From a virus, in IMG/VR virus record IMGVR_UViG_3300010397_000022, positions 1 to 44,431 of that record: a DNA stretch of 44,431 nt; one strand, 5' to 3'. Of the stretch, positions 24,355 through 30,605 are shown in pieces. How positions within the stretch are numbered: position 1 is the first letter of the stretch; each line of letters starts with the position of its first letter. The notes under the pieces are model-generated. The model did not search any database. It saw only the letters and a program-made list of their open reading frames with translations, and was not told the origin of the DNA. The translations under genes and the position numbers were made by a program.

Positions 24355-24380
24355 GGCAAAGCTTATTCTGCACCTTTGCA
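24355..24380. repeat. Palindromic operator-like element, copy 1
   Basis: GGCAAAG, 12 bases, CTTTGCA: 7-base arms in near-perfect dyad. The left arm and the first nine spacer bases (CTTATTCTG here, CTTATTCTA in copy 2) are almost the same in the copy at 24463-24488. It lies 34 bases ahead of the 24321 start, so a dimeric regulator binding here would control leftward genes. On the minus strand each copy contains an AGAATA word that could be a -10 element. Confidence 0.55.
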
Positions 24381-24462
24381 CGCTCTTTAATCGCCCGTCA
24401 ATATGAAATCGTATCGCACGCATATTTTGACGGTAAACGGCGCATTTACACAAGATCAGGCT

Positions 24463-24488
24463 GGCAAAGCTTATTCTACCCCTTTGCC
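24463..24488. repeat. Palindromic operator-like element, copy 2
   Basis: GGCAAAG, 12 bases, CTTTGCC: a perfect 7-bp dyad, 108 bp from copy 1 (about ten helical turns, same face). Only three or four positions differ between the copies. Confidence 0.55.
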
Positions 24489-24698
24489 TAGGCATGGCGT
24501 GCATGGGCTTTGCTTATTACGCGCGTGCGCGGTGAATGCTAGACGCATGTCAATCGCTGCGCTCCGACGCTTCGGCCTGCGGCCTACGCGCTCCGCTCCG
24601 CTTAATGAGGACAAGGAAAAATATTTCTAATCGGGAATTTCTAAAAACCGATTTTCGCCTTTCCCAATTCTCTCGCGCGTATCCGTGGCTTTTGGAAT

Positions 24699-24839
24699 TC
24701 ACCTCCGCCCCGTCCGGGCAAAATGCTCCCGTGTCTGCCGTTGGATGCGCCGCAAACGCTGGAATTCCTCCCGTGCAGCGCAATGTGCGCAGGCGTTCCC
24801 GTCAAAGTAGGACATTTCCGAATAGCTTGCCGTGTTCAT
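24699..24839 (-). CDS. 46-residue CxxC peptide, first gene of the leftward unit
   Basis: ATG at 24839 with GGAGAAC eight bases upstream. Product MNTASYSEMSYFDGNACAHC followed by a basic, Arg/Gln-rich helix ending ARTGRR. The CAHC pair could bind metal with a partner subunit. It is the leftward gene nearest the control region, which is where phages often place host-takeover peptides. Identified from start context and frame only. Confidence 0.55.
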   Translation of the reverse strand: MNTASYSEMSYFDGNACAHCAAREEFQRLRRIQRQTREHFARTGRR

Positions 24840-24884
24840 GGTCGTTCTCCGTTGCTGTTGATCCTGTCTAGCAGCCAAATCCTA

Positions 24885-25012
24885 ACGAAGCGTAAAGGCG
24901 TCCGGTTGAAAACCTGTCACGTCCAGCAATTTAGGACTTGACGCAACGTAAGCATTGCATTAGATCATGACGCAACGTCACCATTGAGGACATGCAAATG
25001 ATTACGCAACGT
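24885..25012. repeat. Cluster of ACGCAACGT-type elements
   Basis: Cores at 24885-24893 (ACGAAGCGT), 24941-24949, 24970-24978 and 25004-25012 (all exactly ACGCAACGT). Related cores: 25150-25158 (ACGTTACGG), 21815-21823 (ACGTAACGG) and 19871-19879 (ACGCAACGT). Flanks often extend to CCTT on the left and AAGG on the right, making an imperfect palindrome of about 17-18 bp. Best read as regulator binding sites or iterons. Confidence 0.6.
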
Positions 25013-25178
25013 CAACCAAGCGCACGCAAGGGGAGGAAAGGGGACCCGCCAGGGTTTTTTCAGGGGACCGGGGGGTATGGTTCTTTTCGTTTCAGCGACG
25101 GCCGGGCCTCCCCGGCGTAAACGATAAACCCCATTTTCCCCTGTCCCTTACGTTACGGCAGCATTTGAATAGCAGAGC

Positions 25179-25268
25179 GCATCACCCCGCGCCCGCCGCA
25201 TTCCGGGGCTTTCTAATCCATCGCAACAGTGCTAGAGCATCACCCCCCGGCCCCGGCATCTCGGGGCT
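25179..25268 (+). repeat. Duplicated leader unit with hairpins before the Acb2-like gene
   Basis: GCATCACCCC ... CGGGGCT-TTCTAA at 25179-25216 recurs as GCATCACCCC ... CGGGGCT-ATTAA at 25237-25273, offset 58 bp. Each unit can fold through its C-run and CGGGG arm; in the second the stem GCCCCG/CGGGGC (25250-25267) is followed by CATGGGAGAATATCA and the ATG at 25290. Confidence 0.6.
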
Positions 25269-25289
25269 ATTAACCATGGGAGAATATCA

Positions 25290-25850
25290 ATGAACGGAAT
25301 TCATCCAGCCCCGGCCAACTTCACCGCCGAGCAAATCTCGACCGACCCCATCCTGCATTTCTTCCACTATGCCCACTTGCCTGCGGCGCTCCAATCCGCC
25401 TCGTCCCCATTCTGCGCGCTGGCCTCCCACATTATCACGACGCTGCCGCGCAACGCCGAGCGGACGGTAGCTCTGCGCAAGCTGCTCGAAGCGAAGGACG
25501 CCGCAGTCCGGGCCAACGTGGGGCCGGCCGCTCGGGTGGAAGAGACTTTCGAGGATCGCCTTCGGAAAGAGCGCACCGACCTCTACGATCGGTTGAAGAA
25601 ACTCACGCCGTTCATGGGCACGACGAGCTTCTACGCGCTGCCGATGGCGCAGCAGGAAATGCTTAACGAGCAGCACGACGCCATGGCGCAATATCTCGAC
25701 GTGCTGACACGCCGCTGCCTCGACCTCGGACTGCTCAAGCCTTCCGATTTCCCCGGAGGCGTCGGGCTGGAAATCGACCCCGAGGAAGGGCGGTCGGACG
25801 TGCATGTCATCGGTGATTTCTCCGAGGACCCTCCGCGCTTTGGGAACTAA
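25290..25850 (+). CDS. Acb2/Tad1-hairpin protein (probable anti-CBASS cyclic-nucleotide sponge), two domains
   Basis: A 186-residue protein, first gene of the rightward unit. Residues 21-76 (ILHFFHYAHLPAALQ ... TLPRNAERTVALRKLLEAKD) match the helical hairpin of the Acb2/Tad1 family as I recall it: an N-terminal helix, then P-x-x-x-ER-x-x-AL-x-K-L-x-E-A. Acb2 proteins assemble into hexamers that bind cyclic di- and trinucleotides and so blind CBASS defence. Residues 84-146 form a second helical unit (YDRLKKLTPFMG ... ALPMAQQEMLNEQ ... YLDVLTRR) similar to the crAss001_48-like domain often found beside it. Immediate-early position fits anti-defence. Ligand binding is inferred. Confidence 0.75.
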   Translation: MNGIHPAPANFTAEQISTDPILHFFHYAHLPAALQSASSPFCALASHIITTLPRNAERTVALRKLLEAKDAAVRANVGPAARVEETFEDRLRKERTDLYDRLKKLTPFMGTTSFYALPMAQQEMLNEQHDAMAQYLDVLTRRCLDLGLLKPSDFPGGVGLEIDPEEGRSDVHVIGDFSEDPPRFGN

Positions 25851-25872
25851 TCCCCGGCCAGGGTATTGAGGG

Positions 25873-25900
25873 GGTGCCGGTTGGCGGGAGCCGGCACCCT
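25873..25900 (+). promoter_or_regulatory. Hairpin before the 25920 gene
   Basis: Arms GGGTGCCGG and CCGGCACCC (9 bp) with a 10-base loop, then CATTTGGAGATGGACT and ATG. No U-tract follows. Part of the recurrent hairpin-then-start layout. Confidence 0.6.
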
Positions 25901-25919
25901 ACTCATTTGGAGATGGACT

Positions 25920-26300
25920 ATGACCGACAAGCACAAATCCGCACCCGGCACCCCCGACCATGGCACGCCGGACACGTCCCGCGAAAAGATCGACAAGATG
26001 GCCCATACCGGCATCGAGGGCCAGCAGGACAGCAACCCCGGCGATCCCGTCTTGAACGACGCCACGGACAGCAGCGTCCCCAACGCCACGCAGCCCTTTT
26101 CCTCGGGCCTCCAAGCCTCGGGCGAATTCCGGGTCGGCGAGAAGATCACCTTCGGCGTCCGCAATGGCAATATCCTGGTCCGCAAGGCCGGCTCGGGCGA
26201 CGAAATCGAAGTGTCGGAAAGCACCATGGCCGGCATCTTCCTCGATACCCTGTTCGGCCCCGACGCCAAGAAATACGCCGCCAATATTGACAGGGGCTAA
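25920..26300 (+). CDS. Early protein of unknown function, acidic disordered N-terminus
   Basis: A 126-residue protein. Residues 1-65 are polar and probably disordered (many Asp, Ser, Pro, Thr). Residues 70-126 form a small beta-then-helix domain (EFRVGEKITFGVRNGNILVRK ... STMAGIFLDTLFGP). The ATG at 25920 has GGAG eight bases ahead. A terminator follows, so this gene and the Acb2-like gene may form their own early transcript. Confidence 0.7.
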   Translation: MTDKHKSAPGTPDHGTPDTSREKIDKMAHTGIEGQQDSNPGDPVLNDATDSSVPNATQPFSSGLQASGEFRVGEKITFGVRNGNILVRKAGSGDEIEVSESTMAGIFLDTLFGPDAKKYAANIDRG

Positions 26301-26354
26301 CACCCCCGATATGGGGAGCGCGCCTTTCAGGCATCCTCTCCTATGAAAACTTCC

Positions 26355-26395
26355 GAGCCCCGGTCCCACTTTGGGATTTCGGGGCTCTCTTTTTA
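26355..26395 (+). terminator. Rho-independent terminator after the two first rightward genes
   Basis: GAGCCCCG / CGGGGCTC outer stem with an inner CCCA/TGGG stem, followed by TCTTTTT. Placed between the 25920 gene and the next gene, it would limit immediate-early transcription unless bypassed. The 163-base gap 26301-26463 also holds the leader CACATGGGAGAATTCAA. Confidence 0.8.
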
Positions 26396-26463
26396 CCCTT
26401 GCCAGTCGAAACGGATTGCGTCATGAAGAGCACGGCCAGCAAGGCACACATGGGAGAATTCAA

Positions 26464-26817
26464 ATGGATCGTAATTATGCAGCCGAGGCACGGGCACAAG
26501 ACCCCCGTCGCGCGACCCGCAGCAGCTTCGACGAGCAGCAGAGCTATGCCGGCGAACAGTGCGAGCCCCGGCCGATGATCGCCGAGATTTCGCAGCGGGT
26601 CCGCAACGCTGGCCTTCACGCCCAACTCATTCTGGACCGCTTGTCCGGGGTCGGGGATCGCCTTTTTGGTCCGCAGCCCGAGGCCGGCGAGAATTGCGCA
26701 ACCGGGATCGCCGAGCAGCCGGCCGATATGGACGTGCTGTTTATCGAGCTTGGTCGGCTCGACCGCATCCTGTCCGCCCTTGAGCACGCGGAAAACCGCA
26801 TTCACTCGCTCGCCTAG
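26464..26817 (+). CDS. Helical protein of unknown function
   Basis: A 117-residue protein with a polar first part (MDRNYAAEARAQDPRRATRS) and two amphipathic helices, MIAEISQRVRNAGLHAQLIL and VLFIELGRLDRILSALEHA. This may be an oligomerising coiled coil. Start chosen for GGGAG in the shared leader. No family assigned. Confidence 0.65.
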   Translation: MDRNYAAEARAQDPRRATRSSFDEQQSYAGEQCEPRPMIAEISQRVRNAGLHAQLILDRLSGVGDRLFGPQPEAGENCATGIAEQPADMDVLFIELGRLDRILSALEHAENRIHSLA

Positions 26818-26845
26818 GGGAGCCTAGTCATGATCGGACGGAAAA

Positions 26846-27118
26846 ATGGATCGCAACACGGAGATAGCAGCCATCGGAGCACGGCTCGTAAAGCTGCGGG
26901 AGAAATTGGCAGCGCGGGACGGCACGCCGGGGTTCGAGCGGAATTGCACGGCTATCCGGCAGGAGATCGCGAGACTGGAAAGGTCCACCATCCCTTCGAC
27001 GGAAGAAGCGGACATGGAATTCCAGCGCACGGCCGAGCGGAAAAAATCCGCGACACAATCGGAGATAGCGACGGGAGCGACGGAGCCTAGCGCTGGCGTC
27101 GAAAATCCCGAAGCGTAA
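26846..27118 (+). CDS. Small coiled-coil protein
   Basis: A 90-residue protein, MDRNTEIAAIGARLVKLREK ... NCTAIRQEIARLERST, one long charged helix, then a polar tail. CTAGGGGAGCCTAG, a short palindrome containing the probable ribosome binding site of an upstream in-frame start, lies just before. ATG 26846 is the more compact choice with GGACGG ahead. Function unknown. Confidence 0.6.
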   Translation: MDRNTEIAAIGARLVKLREKLAARDGTPGFERNCTAIRQEIARLERSTIPSTEEADMEFQRTAERKKSATQSEIATGATEPSAGVENPEA

Positions 27119-27119
27119 G

Positions 27120-27134
27120 GCGGGCGCAGCCCGC
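27120..27134 (+). promoter_or_regulatory. Short hairpin in the gap before the winged-helix gene
   Basis: GCGGGC / GCCCGC with a 3-base loop, followed by AAGGTGAGAGT and the ATG at 27147. Confidence 0.45.
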
Positions 27135-27146
27135 GAAGGTGAGAGT

Positions 27147-27464
27147 ATGACACATGACGCAGCGGAAGGTCCGCCTTCACCATCGGTTAAATTCCTGCTC
27201 TCACTGCGGAAGATCGACCGCGAAGGAATAACCGCGCGTGACGTGCTCATACTCTACACCGTCATGTCCACGCCGGGGTGCAACGGGAAAGATATTCTCC
27301 GCGCGCTCATGATCAAGGATCGCTCGTCGATCCAACTGTGCCTGCTGCGGCTGATCGCCCACGGGCTGATTGAAGATCACCGAACGGACGTGCGCAAGTC
27401 GATCCCGGTTTGCCTGCACATTACGCCGCTCGGGCTCGAATTCTGGAATGACCTGAAACCATAG
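27147..27464 (+). CDS. Winged-helix (MarR-like) DNA-binding protein candidate
   Basis: A 105-residue protein. The pattern LRKIDREGITARDVLILYTV, GCNGKDILRALMIKDRSSIQ, LCLLRLIAHGLIEDH, then a wing-like RTDVRKSIPVCLHITPLG matches the helix-turn-helix plus wing of MarR-type regulators. A phage-encoded transcription regulator of middle genes is a reasonable role. Helix assignment is by eye. Confidence 0.65.
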   Translation: MTHDAAEGPPSPSVKFLLSLRKIDREGITARDVLILYTVMSTPGCNGKDILRALMIKDRSSIQLCLLRLIAHGLIEDHRTDVRKSIPVCLHITPLGLEFWNDLKP

Positions 27465-27474
27465 GAGACGCGCC

Positions 27475-28311
27475 GTGACGAAAGTCCTTGGGCACTATCG
27501 ACTAGCGTCGCTCGCTATGGGCGACGATGTGACCCTCACGCGCTACGTGCGCGACGACCGGGGCCACAATTCCCGTCGCCGGACGCAACCGCGTCTGCCA
27601 GGGCTCGAAGCCGGTTTCATCCAAGAGGGCCGGACTAAATTTGGCAAGAGCGTGAAGCGCGTCGATCAGATGAAGCACATGCTCGTGTCCGGGCACAGCA
27701 ACGTCAAAATCGGCCGCGACGTGCGCAAGGGGCATCACCGGGGCAAGCGCATCTACACGCTATCGCTGGAAGAGCGTAAAACCTGCCCACGCACCTGCCA
27801 GCACTGGCAAAGCTGCTACGGCAACAATATGCCCTATGCGAAGCGGATAGATCACACCGACGCCGATTTCCTGCCGACGCTGGAAAAGGAAATCAAATGG
27901 CTCTTGAGCCTGCCGACGCACAAGGCCGGCGTCCTCATCCGCCTGCACGCCCTCGGGGATTTCTTCGACGTGCCTTATGTGCTGTTCTGGCACCGGATGC
28001 TCACCGAACACCCTCGGCTCGCGATTTTCGGCTACACGGCCCGCCAGCCGTGGCGCAAGCCCGATGGCTTCCCCATCGGCTCGTTCGTCGGAAATGCGCT
28101 TGCCGACATGAACAACAAATTCCCCGGCCGCTCCATGATCCGATTTTCGGACGGGAAGCGCCCTACCATGTCAACCGTGAGCATTGGCGAGGCGTCCAGC
28201 CGTCCGGCGAACGCTTTCCAGTGCCCGGAGCAAACCGGACAGACCCGTTGCTGCGCGACGTGCGGGGCTTGCTGGTCAACCACGAAAAACGTCGCCTTTT
28301 TGGAGCATTGA
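27475..28311 (+). CDS. Gp88-family phage protein
   Basis: A 278-residue protein with the marks of the Gp88 family: VKIGRDVRKGHHRGKRIYTLSLEE (about 77-100), the cysteine set CPRTCQHWQSCYGNNMP (Cys104, 108, 114), VLIRLHALGDFFDVPYV and AIFGYTARQP, and a second cluster near the C-terminus, TRCCATCGACW. The three-cysteine opening has been compared with radical-SAM enzymes, but no reaction is known to me. GTG start with GGAG seven to ten bases ahead. The family is widespread in actinobacterial and proteobacterial phages. Confidence 0.8.
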   Translation: MTKVLGHYRLASLAMGDDVTLTRYVRDDRGHNSRRRTQPRLPGLEAGFIQEGRTKFGKSVKRVDQMKHMLVSGHSNVKIGRDVRKGHHRGKRIYTLSLEERKTCPRTCQHWQSCYGNNMPYAKRIDHTDADFLPTLEKEIKWLLSLPTHKAGVLIRLHALGDFFDVPYVLFWHRMLTEHPRLAIFGYTARQPWRKPDGFPIGSFVGNALADMNNKFPGRSMIRFSDGKRPTMSTVSIGEASSRPANAFQCPEQTGQTRCCATCGACWSTTKNVAFLEH

Positions 28312-28312
28312 A

Positions 28313-28468
28313 ATGGACGGATGGGATAAATTGACGGGCGCGCTCGCGGAAGCGATCAAAGCCAACGACGAAACCGCGACGCTGATCACGGGGCTTGCCA
28401 TTCTCGCCGAATTCGGCCGACTGGCGGAACGCTTCGTGGATGCCGTCGAAAAGCGCGCGGAGAATTGA
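28313..28468 (+). CDS. 51-residue helical protein
   Basis: MDGWDKLTGALAEAIKANDE then TATLITGLAILAEFGRLAER, ending AVEKRAEN. It follows the Gp88 gene by one base, with GGAGCATTGAA as ribosome binding site. The middle is hydrophobic enough for peripheral membrane contact. Function unknown. Confidence 0.65.
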   Translation: MDGWDKLTGALAEAIKANDETATLITGLAILAEFGRLAERFVDAVEKRAEN

Positions 28469-28469
28469 C

Positions 28470-28961
28470 ATGGACGGGGACAACGAAAACTCCATGCCGG
28501 CGGTAGGCGTCACGCTGTCCCCGTCGCAGTCCTTGCAGCTTATGGCGCTCGGCGTGATGGTGAAGGATGGCGAAATCATGATCCGGGGCGACGAGGAAAA
28601 TCGGGCAACGGAATTATTGATCGACATTTCGCAGGAATGCGCGCTGCAACTCGATTTGAGCGGAAAGCACGAAAAGGTCGCCGCTGCTGCGGAAAATGTG
28701 ACTTCGTTCGCGTCCGCCCGATTTTACAAGCGCCAGGACCCGGCTATCCACAATCCGCGCTCGGCACTCGAAGTTGCAACCGAATGGTTCGACCAAAATC
28801 CCGAGCCGCCAAACCACTGCATCGTCATTTTCGGCCGAGACACGGCAGACGGCGGCAGTGGCACGCGATTTTTCCAAGCCGGCTCCTACCGGCACCACGG
28901 CCAGATGGGCGTAATGCTCGAAGGCATGAACATGATCAGAGAAAGCGGGAAATTCTCATGA
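28470..28961 (+). CDS. Protein of unknown function
   Basis: A 163-residue protein. Residues 10-40 look like a regulatory beta-helix segment (VTLSPSQSLQLMALGVMVKD), then a long helix, and a C-terminal CIVIFGRDTADGGSGTRFF region with strand-loop character. The ATG at 28470 lies one base after the previous stop. No family assigned. Confidence 0.65.
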   Translation: MDGDNENSMPAVGVTLSPSQSLQLMALGVMVKDGEIMIRGDEENRATELLIDISQECALQLDLSGKHEKVAAAAENVTSFASARFYKRQDPAIHNPRSALEVATEWFDQNPEPPNHCIVIFGRDTADGGSGTRFFQAGSYRHHGQMGVMLEGMNMIRESGKFS

Positions 28962-29545
28962 GCGCTCCCTTCATCACCGACGACGAAATCCGCAAGCTGC
29001 TCGTTTATCCGCTCGAAAGCGGGCTGGACTGGCGCGCGCACGGGATCGGCTTCATGAAAGCTTATCTCAATCCCGAAAAAACGTGGCGCATCAATGTCTA
29101 TCACGAAATGCTGCGCGTGCCGGGAATTTCCATCATGCACGATCACCCGTGGGGCCTGCAAAGCCACGTCCGGGCGGGCCAGTTGACGAATATGCGCTGG
29201 CATCGCGCGAATAAGAAATCGCAGGGTGCCGTGTCGTTCAACGAGGGCCGGATTAACTGTGCCAAATATGCCGGGCTCGAAGGCACGCCGCAGATTGTTT
29301 CGCTGGTGAAAGAGCGGCGCGAGATTTATCACGCCAGCGGCTTCTACCAGCAAAATCCCGAGGAAATCCACGAGACGATTGCGATCAACGGCACGGTGAC
29401 GCTGCTTGAGCGAATTCCGACCCATTCGGACGGGTTCGCGCATATCTTCTGGCCCGTGGGCGAAGAATATGGTGACGCCACGCGCAATTTGAGCGATGAT
29501 GAGGTTTACGCCGTCGCCGCGTCCGCGCTGCGCACCATGGGATAG
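28958..29545 (+). CDS. Cupin-like protein
   Basis: A 195-residue protein. SIMHDHPWGLQSHVRAGQL (His61, His63, His70) and the later EEIHETIAINGTVTLLERIP fit the two metal-binding motifs of a cupin barrel (HxH...then His). Cupins include dioxygenases, isomerases and mere binding proteins, so the reaction is open. Phage members of this kind, with DHPW, occur as uncharacterised proteins. It is coupled to the preceding gene by ATGA. Confidence 0.65.
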   Translation: MSAPFITDDEIRKLLVYPLESGLDWRAHGIGFMKAYLNPEKTWRINVYHEMLRVPGISIMHDHPWGLQSHVRAGQLTNMRWHRANKKSQGAVSFNEGRINCAKYAGLEGTPQIVSLVKERREIYHASGFYQQNPEEIHETIAINGTVTLLERIPTHSDGFAHIFWPVGEEYGDATRNLSDDEVYAVAASALRTMG

Positions 29546-29549
29546 ACCG

Positions 29550-29906
29550 ATGCCGAACGAGCTTGCCAAATTGCCCGAAACCCGCACCGACCCGTTGCAG
29601 CCGACGCGCGACGTGGCGAAACTGCCGATGATCTCGGCAGAGAGCTACCAGCATGTCGGCCGCTTCGCGGGTGCCCTGGTCATGTCGTGCTTCGAGCAGA
29701 TGGGCGGGCTCCCTCGCATGGCGAATTGGGCGGACGAAAACCCGACCGATTTCTACACGAAACTATTCCCCAAGATGATTTCCCGCAGTCAGCAAGTTGA
29801 CGTGTCGGGCACGGTGACTATCGACGACGCGATTTCGCGCCTCGAACGGCTGGATAATGCGATTGAAGCAGAATTCACCGAAATCCCCAAACAATACGAC
29901 CTGTAA
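29550..29906 (+). CDS. Candidate small terminase subunit or packaging-associated protein, QYDL tail
   Basis: A 118-residue protein. YQHVGRFAGALVMSCFEQMG, RMANWADENPTDFYTKLFPK and MISRSQQVDVSGTVTIDDA form the sequence typical of short phage proteins encoded shortly before the large terminase, often taken as small terminase or DNA-recognition subunits. It ends EIPKQYDL with codons CAA TAC GAC CTG TAA, not the TATGA overlap used elsewhere. The packaging role rests on position and pattern. Confidence 0.6.
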   Translation: MPNELAKLPETRTDPLQPTRDVAKLPMISAESYQHVGRFAGALVMSCFEQMGGLPRMANWADENPTDFYTKLFPKMISRSQQVDVSGTVTIDDAISRLERLDNAIEAEFTEIPKQYDL

Positions 29907-29908
29907 CC

Positions 29909-29929
29909 GGCAAAGGGAGAACATTTGCC
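29909..29929 (+). promoter_or_regulatory. Ribosome-binding-site hairpin directly before ATG 29930
   Basis: GGCAAA - GGGAGAACA - TTTGCC, immediately followed by ATG. The 6-bp stem presents the ribosome binding site GGGAG in its 9-base loop, the form of a translational operator. The arms match those of the palindromes at 24355 and 24463. Confidence 0.6.
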
Positions 29930-30127
29930 ATGTATGATGACCGCTTTGGAAGCCGGGAGGGTCTTGTGGATCGTCTCGAAGAGTGGGCACGACGACTTGG
30001 ACAAGACAAGTCGCTGCCGTGGGCCGGCCTCGGCCTGATCAAAGACCTGACAACTACCGTGGAAGTGCTGCGCGGCGAACCGCCCAAGCCCGATCCCCGC
30101 CAGACGACATTGGAGTTTGACCTATGA
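29930..30127 (+). CDS. 65-residue protein with LEFDL tail
   Basis: MYDDRFGSREGLVDRLEEWA then a helical middle and the C-terminus DPRQTTLEFDL. The tail QTTLEF fits the loose consensus Q-x-x-L-x-F of bacterial sliding-clamp binding peptides; this copy is the best match of the set. The stop overlaps the next start in TATGA. Function unknown, but position before the terminase suggests late replication or packaging. Confidence 0.7.
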   Translation: MYDDRFGSREGLVDRLEEWARRLGQDKSLPWAGLGLIKDLTTTVEVLRGEPPKPDPRQTTLEFDL

Positions 30128-30603
30128 CCGCCCCGAAGCCCCTCCCCGCCGGCCGGGCGCGCAAGGTCGCATCGAAGAATCTCGGGATCGCGCTGCAAGC
30201 CGCCTACCGCCGGATGATCGAAGCGAACGGCAACGATGAAATCCAAGTCGCGGCAATCGAGCTTGGGCAGCTTTTCAACACGAATATCGAATTCGTCATT
30301 TGGGTGCTCAAAGCCTATGGCGGCGTCCAGCAAATGCCCGCAGAGCGGAATTTCGCGCCGCGCCCTATGCCGGTGGCGTCGAACGACCGGCCGGCCCTGT
30401 CCATCGTCAATCCCGAGCATGTCAACGAGGAAAACAAGCTGCCGGTGCTCGGCGAATTGCTCACGGGCGATCCCGCGCCGAAAAAGCGCAGCCGGAAAAA
30501 GCCCGAGGAAGTCATTCCCAAGGGCTGCACCTGCCCGCCGCTCGAAGCGGGAATTATCGGACGCGACCGGCACATGACCTCGTGCCCTGAATATCGGGTG
30601 TAA
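30124..30603 (+). CDS. Protein of unknown function before the large terminase
   Basis: A 159-residue protein: helical residues 10-70 (ALQAAYRRMIEANGNDEIQV ... GQLFNTNIEFVIWVLK), a Pro-rich linker, a basic KKRSRKKPEE patch, and a C-terminal CTCPPLEAG ... MTSCPE motif with three cysteines that may bind metal. Possibly DNA-binding; could be the true small terminase instead of the 29550 gene. Confidence 0.65.
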   Translation: MTAPKPLPAGRARKVASKNLGIALQAAYRRMIEANGNDEIQVAAIELGQLFNTNIEFVIWVLKAYGGVQQMPAERNFAPRPMPVASNDRPALSIVNPEHVNEENKLPVLGELLTGDPAPKKRSRKKPEEVIPKGCTCPPLEAGIIGRDRHMTSCPEYRV

Positions 30604-30605
30604 AA

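Larger units (their letters stand above)
24322..24698. other. 377-bp non-coding stretch inside the leftward unit
   Basis: Holds the two palindromic elements, an imperfect inverted repeat CGTCAATATG ... CATATTTTGACG (24396-24432), and a GC-rich skip-type tract at about 24550-24605 (repeated GCGCTCCG/CGGCC words). A possible leftward promoter is TTTACC, 18 bases, TACGAT on the minus strand between the palindromes. A frame of 50 codons reading through the GC-rich tract looks spurious. Confidence 0.5.
24840..25289. promoter_or_regulatory. Divergent control region, possible replication origin
   Basis: 450 bp without a gene between the leftward and rightward units. It contains four operator-like elements of the ACGCAACGT type (24885, 24941, 24970, 25004) and a variant at 25150, AT-richer sequence around 24935-25010, a GCCGGG/CCCGGC hairpin near 25100, and a duplicated GCATCACCCC...CGGGGCT unit at 25179-25268. 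A candidate rightward promoter is TTGACG (24938), 17 bases, TAGATC (24961), whose -35 is overlapped by an operator copy. Origin function is inferred only from the clustered short repeats. Confidence 0.5.

Noticed and set aside
24550-24702. A 50-codon frame starting at a GTG overlapping the stop of the 46-residue gene
   Set aside because: Its second half is translation of a repetitive GC-rich tract (KRSGARRPQAEASERSD), a typical spurious peptide; start context is weak.
6890-24839. A temperate lifestyle with integrase, excisionase or CI/Cro switch
   Set aside because: No integrase catalytic motif or attachment-site-like repeat is visible. The MerR-like and HTH-like proteins alone do not support lysogeny.
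24322-25289. tRNA, small structural RNA or CRISPR-like array in the non-coding region
   Set aside because: No cloverleaf or regular repeat-spacer pattern; the repeats there are short and irregularly spaced.
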